Origin: an uncultured Wenzhouxiangella sp.
Lineage (GTDB): Bacteria; Pseudomonadota; Gammaproteobacteria; Xanthomonadales; Wenzhouxiangellaceae
Assembly (NCBI GenBank): GCA_937876395.1
Contig: CALEIM010000030.1
Location: forward strand, 1-26,983
Direction: 5' to 3'
Length of the DNA stretch: 26,983 bases
Notes under the pieces: generated by a model
Seen by the model: the letters and a program-made list of their open reading frames with translations, nothing else
Told to the model about the DNA's origin: nothing
The model's database searches: none
Shown here: piece after piece, positions 8,301 through 15,074 of the stretch
Layout of the letters: each line of letters starts with the position of its first letter
How positions within the stretch are numbered: the first letter of the stretch is position 1
Program-made: the position numbers and the translations under genes

Positions 8301-10465
8301 GCCTGAATGCTTGCCCCTTCAAGCGCCATCGGGTTGAGCGCGCAATGGCCGGTGCCTACAATGAAGCCTTCGATCAGGCCGTAATTGTCCGGTTGCTCGA
8401 CTTCCACCGTGATCGGCACCTGCACTCGCGGCCGGACCGGATCATTGCTTTCAATGCAGATCATGTTTTCGTGTACGCCCGGGGCAAGATGGGTCGTATC
8501 GACAGTGATGCTGATCTCGGTCGAACCATTGCTGGCCACCGAGCCTGCAGTCTGGCCCACACTGATCCAATCCGGCACAGTGCAATCAACCGCCTGAATC
8601 AGGCTGAACATGGACGATGCACCCGTGATGACATCGCGGATGATGTTGCCATTACGATCAATTTCATGAATGCCTGTGTTGTTTGAGATCAGCAATGTGC
8701 CGCCGGGCAGTTCATGCAGTCCCGATGCGTTGTTGTACTGGTTGTGGTGGGTGGACAGGTTGCCATCGGCAGTGAATTCCCATGCCCCGTCCACCGAATT
8801 GGCGACCAGAATGCGGCCGTCTTCGAGCTCGATGATCTGCTGGACAAAATTCATCTGCACGTTATTGAATTGCTCCAGATAATTGCCCTGGTGATCAAAC
8901 GCATGCACGTTGTTGCCGGCGGCCAGCAACAGGTCATCATCACGGAAGACCATCGACCAGGGGCCATTCATGCCACCCGCGCCACTTTCGATGAACTGGC
9001 CGAGAAATTGACCGTCAAGATTGAACTCAGCGACGGTATTGGGGTTGTTGCCGAAGGCGGAGGTGACCAGCAGATTGCCCGTTTCGGGATGAAAGGCCAT
9101 GCCGCGGACGTTCTGCATTACAGCCGGATCGGCGCCGCCGGCGGGGGCGAATACGCCCAGATAGTTGCCTTCGGTGTCGAACGAGTGAATCACATTATCG
9201 GTCTGATGGGTCAGCAGCAGCCGCTCGCCATCCGGATGCATCAGGGCCATCGGCTTGGACCCGAAGCCAAGGTCGGTGGTATCCACAAAGGCCGGATTAA
9301 CCACATCACCGGTTTCCGGGTCGAGCGCAACAAGGGTGTTGCTGCCGGAGTTGTGGACCAGAATCAATCCCTGGCGCAGCAGCTCACCGCCACTGTTGCG
9401 GCCCGCGCCATTCAGCGACTGGCCATGGACCAGGGGAATGGCCCAGTCGAGGGTGGCAGTACCCAGGTTGGCGATGGTCAGCGTCTGGGTGGCGGCTTGT
9501 CCGATATCGAGGGTGGTTGAAACTTCTTCTGGATCAACATCAACCACGGCCGTCGGGATTCCGGCGCCGGTCAGAGGCACGATCGCGCTGCGACCGTCGG
9601 CGGTCCAGATCGTGACATTGCCGGAATAGCCGCCCACGCTTCCCGGTTCAAACATTACCTGCACCGTGCAGCTTTGGCGCGCACCCAGATGGGTGCTGCC
9701 AGCCTGACAGCTGCCGCCGCTGAGCTCAAATTCAGGTGCGCCGCCAATGCTGATCTGGCTGAGCTCCAGCGCGTCATCACCGGGGTTGCCGGTGTTGGAC
9801 ACCTCGACTTCGAGAAACTGTGATGTGCCGGTATGCAGATTGCCAAAGTGCAGCCCGGCCGGATCAACGGTCAAAACACCCGGGCCTGCCGGGCCGACCA
9901 GCACGTTGTCAACGAATGCCCACCAACCGTTACCGGCCGTGTAGCGCCAGCGCAGGGTGACGGCGGGCTCGCCATCCCAGGCCGACAGGTCGACAATTTT
10001 GAGCTCGGCATAGAACGGTGCCCACGGTGGGCCCGTGTTGTAGGTTTCCAGCGTGGTCCATTGCGCGCCGCCGTCGGTGGTGATGTCCAGGTCAAGCTGG
10101 CCGGAAAAATGATGGCGATAGCCCAGGTCAAACGACAATACAGTGTCGCTGATGCCGGTCAGATCCAGCTCAGGTGTCAGCAACGACGTATCGACCGCCC
10201 CTTCCGGAGTTTCCGCGTCAGCACACACGTCGGAATCAGCCGCGGCTCCCAGACCGGGTGCTTCCAGCCCGTCGAGGAGATACTCGTCGCTGCGCAGCCA
10301 CGGGCAATCAAGGTCCGACTGACTGTCGTCAACGGTGGTCCAGCCGGGCGGCGGAAAGTCGCCCTCGAAATCCTCATCAAGCAAGGTCTGGCCGGCAGCC
10401 GCGCTTGCGAGTATCAGCAGAACCGGCAGGCAGAGCCACCGGCTGGAAGGGGTGCGGATTGTCAT
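5318..10465 (-). CDS. Giant secreted modular beta protein (choice-of-anchor J/D, BACON-like, propeller-like and carboxypeptidase-regulatory-like modules)
   Basis: The 1715-residue product has a Sec signal peptide (cleavage near residue 25, SAAAGQT). Recognisable order: choice-of-anchor-J-like domain (about 27-192, EDFEG..PPGW); choice-of-anchor-D/HYDIN-like repeat (197-302); a BACON-like sandwich whose first half (308-343) and second half (629-690) are separated by a propeller-like region (363-628); CarboxypepD_reg-like domain (697-786); a second split sandwich (787-826 and 1125-1190) around another propeller-like region (about 900-1120); a second CarboxypepD_reg-like domain (1195-1284); a third split sandwich (1285-1325 and 1515-1580) around a different insert; a second choice-of-anchor-D repeat (1587-1690); and a tail IYQDRFEA before the end. 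The ATG at 10465 has AAGGGAGA upstream. No enzyme motif is visible; a surface adhesive or scaffolding role is inference. The gene follows a membrane regulator gene in the same direction and ends at a strong terminator. Confidence 0.9.
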   Translation of the reverse strand: MTIRTPSSRWLCLPVLLILASAAAGQTLLDEDFEGDFPPPGWTTVDDSQSDLDCPWLRSDEYLLDGLEAPGLGAAADSDVCADAETPEGAVDTSLLTPELDLTGISDTVLSFDLGYRHHFSGQLDLDITTDGGAQWTTLETYNTGPPWAPFYAELKIVDLSAWDGEPAVTLRWRYTAGNGWWAFVDNVLVGPAGPGVLTVDPAGLHFGNLHTGTSQFLEVEVSNTGNPGDDALELSQISIGGAPEFELSGGSCQAGSTHLGARQSCTVQVMFEPGSVGGYSGNVTIWTADGRSAIVPLTGAGIPTAVVDVDPEEVSTTLDIGQAATQTLTIANLGTATLDWAIPLVHGQSLNGAGRNSGGELLRQGLILVHNSGSNTLVALDPETGDVVNPAFVDTTDLGFGSKPMALMHPDGERLLLTHQTDNVIHSFDTEGNYLGVFAPAGGADPAVMQNVRGMAFHPETGNLLVTSAFGNNPNTVAEFNLDGQFLGQFIESGAGGMNGPWSMVFRDDDLLLAAGNNVHAFDHQGNYLEQFNNVQMNFVQQIIELEDGRILVANSVDGAWEFTADGNLSTHHNQYNNASGLHELPGGTLLISNNTGIHEIDRNGNIIRDVITGASSMFSLIQAVDCTVPDWISVGQTAGSVASNGSTEISITVDTTHLAPGVHENMICIESNDPVRPRVQVPITVEVEQPDNYGLIEGFIVGTGHCALNPMALEGASIQAEGGAGIFTRFSDENGFYQIYLPDTASPVTLTASASGHLDDISASVSIAAGQTTTENFELALDAPCMTLAEDSYHFDVQADSHASQSMTIGNIEGAGSLSWSINEGESVAAQIDPRAHFPASVRQVEHKDDENASIHAAPRAADMTPGLLSGAAIASVPGHFSVPAYSTTSSAEAPGYVALDALRPSSLLTINPDQPTSFYAGTFIRNDFENKYMLASSGGQSPFHTFGRVDSATGELEPLGLVTGAPAVITWTSMRWDHSNQTLYAVGNGDELYTIDLETLAATLVGTIAGPGVNPSGGIVTIAISPEGLMYALDIFDDVLLAVDKTTAEAAVIGPLGVDANFAQDMDFDQTDGTLYWAGYLFTNASRMYTIDTDTGAATLIDDIQGRIELLSFSIARPGGGCSTPEEIDWLSVSETAGTTAPHSSNQISVSVDTTGLNAGRYEAFLCVSSNDQAMSMTWIPVSVEVSDPAAGILEGTVNGLGRCDQNPDPLRHATVTVTGNSRSFELLTDSDGYYHIPINEGEGPVDIAVQAVGHSDTTVTGVAINAGATTVEDIDLILEAPCFTAAPETIDAATVPGGTTSATLAIGNVNGGGSLDWNIDMASPTQLPDGNALFDEHMQMSQTFDNTIVQGNSIGCIFGPNHALRRFYFDEHPGVGNQIHSIDIGVGTASNGAMTVNLYQLPRETPVDTIPMEQLELVGVLAVPLSEMHDGSILNVPVTGMIDDIEQYDLVVEAVASGAFFVGATNTGETHPGFVMAPQCGIMEPTRIDTIENFETVHIIQNVNVSSGGSCAVGEEVDWLTTATDSGTTAAGAITDLELIFDATGLDIGSHTATLCVNSNDSGQRRIEVPVQLSVNAAVPGELAADPAELDFGEAYIGTVHSQAFSVRNVADTDAQAVVIDAIDIAGGIQFSISGGDCAPGTSLAPGQSCLVEVSFAPDTSGSFADLIEIKAGGQSALVSLSGSAETGVPDSIYQDRFEAASTQLIGRSER

Positions 10466-10484
10466 TGGTTTTTCTCCCTTGGAG

Positions 10485-10541
10485 GTCTATGGTCCAGTGC
10501 AGGCGGCAGCGGGCCGTCCACTCACGACCATGACCATAGAC
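10485..10541 (-). promoter_or_regulatory. Long-spaced inverted repeat in the leader of the giant-protein gene
   Basis: GTCTATGGTC (10485-10494) and GACCATAGAC (10532-10541) are perfect 10-bp inverted arms 37 bases apart. They lie 20-76 bases before the giant-protein start. The inner part can also pair weakly. It could be an operator pair or a leader-RNA stem; the sequence alone does not decide. Confidence 0.45.
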
Positions 10542-10548
10542 AGAGTTC

Positions 10549-10556
10549 GGGGGGGG
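10549..10556. repeat. G8 homopolymer tract upstream of the giant-protein gene
   Basis: Eight G residues on the plus strand (eight C on the coding strand) lie 84-91 bases before the giant-protein start codon. Such tracts can slip during replication and alter promoter spacing, but one short tract is not proof of phase variation. Confidence 0.6.
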
Positions 10557-10636
10557 TGTCGTTACAAACCGCTATTGGGCTGATATTGATTGGCTAGCGG
10601 GGCAGTTAACTTGCTGAATCTGAAAATAAATATAGG

Positions 10637-13012
10637 TTAGGGCATTTCCAGCAGCCGGGCCGGAACCTCGCGCTCGCCAGCCAGGCTCAGCGCTCGGCCA
10701 CGCGTTGCCTGCCAGGCTTCACGCCGGTCGCTGGCGTGCAGCACTTCCAGTTGCAACAGTGCGCTGAGGTAGTCTTCTTCAGCCCAGCGGGCAACCCGGC
10801 CGGCCACGGCCAGCGCTTCGGAAAAGCGATCGCGGGTGAGCAGCCAGCGTGCGTAGGCATCCGCTACCAGTACGTAAGTCGCCGGTTCGGCCCGGCTTTC
10901 GGCCTGAAGGGCAGCCTGATGGAAATACTGTTCTACCGTCCGGTCATCCGTCCCCTGATGAACCGCCCACTCGGCACGGGCTACCAGATATGCGGCCAAC
11001 TGGCCCGAATCAGGCACAGTTGGCAAAATCTCTGCAGCGGCCATCGGAACTCCCGACTTGAGAGACGCTCGCTGATGCAACAGGGCCAGTCCGGCTGGCT
11101 GACCGGTAGCAGACAGGTCATCGGCCAGCCAGATCTCCAGCGCCCGCCAGCTTGCCTGAAGTGCACCGTCCCAGTCGGACTCCTGCCAGGCAAGCCGCGC
11201 GCGCAGCTCCATTTCATAGCGCAGGCCATAGTCCGGGATATCCTGGTCGGCTCCGGCAAAGTCGGTCAGGATCGAGCGGGCCTCGTGATGTCGGCCAAGC
11301 GCAATCAGCACTTCGGCGCGGTGCATGCCGAGCGAATGGAGGCGATGAGGATCGACCGGCTTTTGAAAATGCTCATGCAGCGCCCATAGGCGCTCGCTGG
11401 TATCGAGCGCATCGGACCAGCGCAGCAGTTGCATCTCGGCGCGCTGCTTGGCGCTCAGGTTGGCGCGCAGACCATCAATGTGGCTCAAGCCACTGTCGAT
11501 TTCGATGGCATGGCGAAAATGAGCCAGCGCATCGCCGGGCCGGCCGCGCTGAAGTTCGAGATTGCCAGAGTAGTTTTCGACCTGGGCCAGGCCGCGTCGA
11601 TCGCCCCCGGCTTCGAATAGTGCGCGGGCCCGCCCCAGATCGCGCGCGGCGTCGTCAAAGCGCTGCTGAACACTGCGCGCTGCGCTGCGCATCATCAGTG
11701 CCCGTCCAAGCTCCGGTGCCCATGGCTCGTCGTCGAGTACCTGGACTACGGCATCGAAGGACTGTTCACCGGCCTGCCAGCTACCGTGTTCCATCACCTG
11801 GGCTACACCGTGGGTAATCAGAACCTGGGCGTGCAGACGCGGCTGCTGCATCACGACCGGGTCGTCCAGCAGTTCATCGGTGATTGCCACAACAGCCGCT
11901 GGTCGGCCGGCACGCATTTCGATCCAGGCCAGTTCGTTGCGAAGCTCGGGCTTGCGGCGCAAGTCATCGGGCGCTTCTTCGATGATGGCCCGGGCCGCGT
12001 CGATTTCCAGTGCCAGACCGGCCGCGCGCACCCGCTGGACCCACTCGCTCAGGGTGACATCGGTGGTGCTGGTTTCAGGCACCGGATGGCCCAGTGCGGC
12101 CAGTAACAGATCGGCCGCGTGATGGGCGGCGGGAATAATTTCGGCCGGCTCTGACTGCACCGTGTGGCCATGGCCGTCGGGGTGGCTTGCCGCCAGCGCG
12201 ACAGTCCAGCCGGGGTCCGCCCGTTCAATGCTGCCCTGAATCAGGATTTCGGCGCCCAGCGCATCTCGCAGCACGGCCAGAAGCTCTGCTTCGGGCAGAT
12301 TATCCTGAGCCTGCAAAGCCGAGATTACACTCTCACTTGGCGGCACCGGCAAGCCGGCCTCGCGCAGGCGCGAGCCAATCAGATCCATCGCACCAAGGCG
12401 AGCCCAGCCAACCTCGGCTCCGGCGGCACTATCCAGCTCCAGCGGCATAATCACGATTGTTTCGCCCGGCATCTGAGCCGGCCGGGTGTCGGGCCACAGG
12501 GCAAAAACTGCATAGGCCAGTACGGCGGCGAGGCCAGTTGCCGCAGCCAGCTTGACCATTATTGCCCGCCACCGGCGGCGCTGTGACTCTGAAGGGGTGG
12601 GCTTTGACGGCTGGCCTGCCGGCACAGCAGTTTCGGGCTGACCGTCTGCCCCGCCTGCTTCACGCTCGGCGGGCAGCTCCCGGGTTTCGGCGATCCAGCG
12701 ATAGCCAAATCCGGGAACCGCACGGATAAAGGTGGGCTCGTTGCTGTCATCGCCCAGCAGGCGGCGCAGGCGCATGACCAGTTGGGTGACCTGGATGTCC
12801 TCGACCGGCTTGCCCCACAGCACCTCAATCAGCTCATCGCGGCTGACGGCCCGATCGCGATGTTCGATCAGGAATACCAGCCCGTCGAACGTGCGTCGTG
12901 CCAGGTCAAGCAGCTTGTCGCCCTGGCGCAGCTCACGCGCTGCGGGGTCAAGATGAAAATCACCGAAGTGAAAGGCCAATTCGTTCCATGTTGATTGGAG
13001 GTTCATCCGCAT
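10637..13012 (-). CDS. CadC-like transmembrane transcriptional regulator with TPR domain
   Basis: The 791-residue product starts with an OmpR/PhoB-type winged-helix DNA-binding domain (about 13-108: FHFGDFHLDPAARELRQG, LARRTFDGLVFLIEHRDRAVSRDELIEVLW, VTQLVMRLRRLLGDD, IRAVPGFGYRW). A proline/serine-rich linker follows, then one transmembrane helix (151-173), then a periplasmic part with a region around 183-330 resembling the PMPL..D.....GA.L dimer region of such regulators and several TPR-like helical repeats up to the C-terminus. This is the CadC/ToxR-like layout, in which an extracytoplasmic domain signals straight to DNA. No phosphoreceiver domain is present. The start is taken at ATG 13012 (a second ATG is at 13006); no strong ribosome site separates them. 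It is divergent from the phosphofructokinase gene and lies 171 bases upstream of the giant-protein gene, which it may control. Confidence 0.85.
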   Translation of the reverse strand: MRMNLQSTWNELAFHFGDFHLDPAARELRQGDKLLDLARRTFDGLVFLIEHRDRAVSRDELIEVLWGKPVEDIQVTQLVMRLRRLLGDDSNEPTFIRAVPGFGYRWIAETRELPAEREAGGADGQPETAVPAGQPSKPTPSESQRRRWRAIMVKLAAATGLAAVLAYAVFALWPDTRPAQMPGETIVIMPLELDSAAGAEVGWARLGAMDLIGSRLREAGLPVPPSESVISALQAQDNLPEAELLAVLRDALGAEILIQGSIERADPGWTVALAASHPDGHGHTVQSEPAEIIPAAHHAADLLLAALGHPVPETSTTDVTLSEWVQRVRAAGLALEIDAARAIIEEAPDDLRRKPELRNELAWIEMRAGRPAAVVAITDELLDDPVVMQQPRLHAQVLITHGVAQVMEHGSWQAGEQSFDAVVQVLDDEPWAPELGRALMMRSAARSVQQRFDDAARDLGRARALFEAGGDRRGLAQVENYSGNLELQRGRPGDALAHFRHAIEIDSGLSHIDGLRANLSAKQRAEMQLLRWSDALDTSERLWALHEHFQKPVDPHRLHSLGMHRAEVLIALGRHHEARSILTDFAGADQDIPDYGLRYEMELRARLAWQESDWDGALQASWRALEIWLADDLSATGQPAGLALLHQRASLKSGVPMAAAEILPTVPDSGQLAAYLVARAEWAVHQGTDDRTVEQYFHQAALQAESRAEPATYVLVADAYARWLLTRDRFSEALAVAGRVARWAEEDYLSALLQLEVLHASDRREAWQATRGRALSLAGEREVPARLLEMP

Positions 13013-13122
13013 TCTAACCCGTTGCCTGGAACACCCGTCGGTCGGCAGCAGTCCGGAATCGGCGCTACCATCTCGGACCAGTGCAGCCCACAAGGGCCAG
13101 GCCACAGACGAAGGACGATTGA

Positions 13123-14091
13123 ATGAAGCAGATTGCGGTTTTGACCAGCGGCGGCGATGCGCCAGGAATGAATGCGGCGGTGCGCGCGGTGGTGCGCTCA
13201 GGGCTCGATCAGGGCCTGACGGTGCACGGGGTGCGTAACGGCTATGCTGGCCTTTTGGCCAACGACATGCGGCCGCTCTCAGCGCGTCATGTGTCCAATA
13301 TCATTCAGCGTGGCGGCACCATGCTGGGCAGTGCGCGCAGCGATGAATTCCGCACTCCGGCCGGCCAGCAGCGCGCTGTCGACCATCTTAAAAGGCGCGG
13401 CATCGACGGCCTGGTGGTCATTGGCGGCAACGGTTCGCAGGCCGGGTCCTGGGCACTTTGTCAGCACGGTGTGGCGGTGGTCGGCGTCGCCTCGACCATC
13501 GACAATGACCTGGTCGGTTCAGACATCACCCTGGGTGTTGATACCGCCCTGGATGTCGCGCTGGAGGCGATTGACAGGATCAAGGTGACGGCTTCATCCC
13601 ATCGCCGGGCCTTTCTGGTTGAGGTGATGGGCCGCGACTGCGGCTATCTGGGTTTGATTGCCGGCATTACCGGCGGTGCCGAAGTGGTCATCCTGCCCGA
13701 GGCGCCGATGGAACCGAAGGCCATTGCCGAGGAGTTCCGCAAGGCCTACAAACGCGGCAAGCGCCATGCTCTGGCCGTGGTGGCCGAAGGCGCGCCGATG
13801 GATGCCGAGGCTCTGGCGCGCTATTTTTCCGAGCATGAGGAGCTGGGTTTTCAACTGCGCGTCACCCGGCTTGGCCATGTCCAGCGCGGCGGTGTTCCGG
13901 GGGCGGCAGATCGTCTGATGGGCTCCCGGCTGGGAGCGGCGGCAGTGGACTGCCTGGCTGAGGGACGGCACGGTGTTCTGGCCGGCATCATTGGCGGGCA
14001 GATCGCCTTCACGCCGCTTGCAGACGTGCAGGGCGCGATCAAGCCGCTGGACCCGGATCTGCTCAAGCTGGCCGGTGTGCTGGCCGTATAG
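13123..14091 (+). CDS. 6-phosphofructokinase family protein with altered nucleotide-site residues
   Basis: The 322-residue product is a full-length PfkA-fold enzyme that phosphorylates fructose 6-phosphate at C1 in glycolysis. Seen: LTSGGDAPGMNAAVR (N-terminus), GGTMLGSAR (Arg72 equivalent), TIDND with the catalytic Asp at 127 and Asp129, SSHRRAFLVEVMGR, PEAP and RVTRLGHVQRGG. Numbering coincides with E. coli PfkA. Two active-site positions differ: the Mg-binding Asp103 of GGDGS is Asn (GGNGS), and Gly124 before TIDND is Ser. Gly104, linked to ATP use, is kept, and Lys124, linked to pyrophosphate use, is absent. Whether ATP or pyrophosphate is the donor is therefore uncertain. GAAGGA lies seven bases before the ATG. 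It is divergent from the CadC-like regulator. Confidence 0.93.
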   Translation: MKQIAVLTSGGDAPGMNAAVRAVVRSGLDQGLTVHGVRNGYAGLLANDMRPLSARHVSNIIQRGGTMLGSARSDEFRTPAGQQRAVDHLKRRGIDGLVVIGGNGSQAGSWALCQHGVAVVGVASTIDNDLVGSDITLGVDTALDVALEAIDRIKVTASSHRRAFLVEVMGRDCGYLGLIAGITGGAEVVILPEAPMEPKAIAEEFRKAYKRGKRHALAVVAEGAPMDAEALARYFSEHEELGFQLRVTRLGHVQRGGVPGAADRLMGSRLGAAAVDCLAEGRHGVLAGIIGGQIAFTPLADVQGAIKPLDPDLLKLAGVLAV

Positions 14092-14108
14092 GTCAGCTTG
14101 AACCGGTA

Positions 14109-14143
14109 TCGTCCCGGCGTCTGCCGCGCTTCAGTCGGGACGA
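14109..14143 (+). terminator. Possible terminator hairpin after the phosphofructokinase gene
   Basis: TCGTCCCG (14109-14116) and CGGGACGA (14136-14143) are perfect 8-bp inverted arms with a 19-base loop, 18 bases after the stop. No T tract follows, so termination is uncertain. Confidence 0.35.
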
Positions 14144-14173
14144 CAGATTCCCCCTGAGTTCCGGCTCTTGCTT

Positions 14174-14203
14174 CATCATCACCTGGATCTTGATACGATG
14201 ATG
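14174..14203 (+). promoter_or_regulatory. Inverted repeat at the presumed promoter of the nucleotidyltransferase pair
   Basis: CATCATC (14174-14180) and GATGATG (14197-14203) form a perfect 7-bp inverted repeat with a 16-base spacer, 37 bases before the start. A -10-like TACGAT overlaps the right arm. An autoregulatory operator is possible but not shown. Confidence 0.3.
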
Positions 14204-14239
14204 CCTGAATCGCACCATGACAGTCCTGTTTGATAAGGC

Positions 14240-14791
14240 ATGAATTTTCTCCGAGCCCTTGCTGAATTGACCGGGAAGCTTGACGCGGCATCGGTTCGCT
14301 ATGCCCTGATCGGTGGATTTGGCATGGCCATGCGGGGGGTTCAGCGGGCGACCATTGATCTGGATTTCATCCTCGCGCTGGACGACCTTGATCGAGCTGA
14401 TCAGGCGCTGGTCGACCTTGGATTTCAACGCTATTTCCACACGGAAAACGTCTCCCATTATCGGCATGAGGCTCTGGCCGAACGCATTGACTTGCTGCAT
14501 GCGTTTCGGCGACCTGCGTTGGCCATGCTGGATCGAGCCGAACGCATCGAGATTCAGACCGGCTTGAGTGTTCCGGTGGCGGCTGTGGAAGACATCATTG
14601 GGCTGAAGGTTCAGGCCATGAGCAACGATGCAGCGCGTGCCGAGCAGGATTGGCTGGATATCCGCCAACTGGTTCGCAGTGCCCGGATATCAGGACAGGA
14701 ATTGGACTGGGAATTGATGGGTGACTATTTCGCACTATTCGACAAACGCGATCTGCTTGAAGTGCTCAAGGAATCGTCGTGGCCAGACTGA
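14240..14791 (+). CDS. Nucleotidyltransferase-fold protein (AbiEii/MNT-like)
   Basis: The 183-residue product carries the minimal nucleotidyltransferase signature: a GG motif (LIGGFGMAMRG, about 23-33), then R.TIDLDF with the paired acidic residues (DLD), and a later ERIDLL Asp as a likely third carboxylate. The segment VAAVEDIIGLKVQAM followed by EQDWLDIRQL is typical of the AbiEii/DUF1814-like group, whose members include toxins of toxin-antitoxin or abortive-infection pairs as well as uncharacterised proteins. The start codon ATG 14240 has only a weak, close AAGG upstream. It overlaps the following small gene by 13 bases, so the two are coupled. No AbiEi-like antitoxin precedes it. A toxin role is inference; a housekeeping transferase cannot be excluded. 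Confidence 0.75.
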   Translation: MNFLRALAELTGKLDAASVRYALIGGFGMAMRGVQRATIDLDFILALDDLDRADQALVDLGFQRYFHTENVSHYRHEALAERIDLLHAFRRPALAMLDRAERIEIQTGLSVPVAAVEDIIGLKVQAMSNDAARAEQDWLDIRQLVRSARISGQELDWELMGDYFALFDKRDLLEVLKESSWPD

Positions 14792-14985
14792 GCGATGAAG
14801 AACGGAAGGCGTTTTTGGAACGTGTCGGGGAGCGACCATGGCTGACCGATTCCGCCAAGGCCTGTCGAATCGTCGAACCCACGCCTGAGGCGCGTCTTGC
14901 TTATATCCGATTTGCCACCACGGCCAGCCTGTTCTTTCGTGGTCCGCAGGAAATCGGTTTCAAGGGCGATAATTGGAAGCTTTAA
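14779..14985 (+). CDS. Small 68-residue protein coupled to the nucleotidyltransferase
   Basis: The reading frame begins with GTG at 14779 inside the end of the nucleotidyltransferase gene (overlap 13 bases) and ends at 14985. The product is MARLSDEERKAFLERV..., charged at the N-terminus and ending in the distinct hydrophobic/basic tail FFRGPQEIGFKGDNWKL. It has no signal peptide or transmembrane helix. I do not recognise a named family. The overlap means co-expression, and the size fits a binding partner or antitoxin of the transferase, but it could equally be an accessory subunit. The frame is supported by the compact fit between its neighbours and by its start and stop placement rather than by known homology. 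Confidence 0.6.
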   Translation: MARLSDEERKAFLERVGERPWLTDSAKACRIVEPTPEARLAYIRFATTASLFFRGPQEIGFKGDNWKL

Positions 14986-14993
14986 GGAACCTC

Positions 14994-15074
14994 TTACATG
15001 GATACCGCCGGGCGCGTCTTGCGGGTTTCACTCCCGATAGACGGGTCGAACTCTACCCACCAGACTTCACCGCC
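14994..15074 (-). pseudogene. Remnant of the N-terminus of a MazF/PemK-family toxin gene
   Basis: On the minus strand the frame reads GGEVWWVEFDPSIGSE, TRKTRPAVSM and then stop. This closely matches the N-terminal hallmark of MazF/PemK ribonucleases (RGEVWWV..DP..GSE..KTRPAV). No start codon lies upstream in this frame and the frame ends just after KTRPAV, so about three quarters of the domain is missing. The stop codon of the exporter adaptor gene lies within its first codons, in another frame. The remnant ends nine bases from the stop of the convergent 68-residue gene. It is a broken toxin gene, not a functional one. Confidence 0.75.

Noticed and set aside
8714..9520. 268-residue plus-strand frame opposite the giant secreted protein (similar ones at 5960-6787 and 9833-10597)
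   Set aside because: Several long antisense frames occur opposite this gene because of its codon use; none shows a domain, and all lie opposite well-supported beta modules.
14093..14668. 191-residue minus-strand frame opposite the nucleotidyltransferase gene
   Set aside because: The plus-strand frame has the nucleotidyltransferase signature; the minus frame has none, and I found no MazF C-terminal remnant in it.
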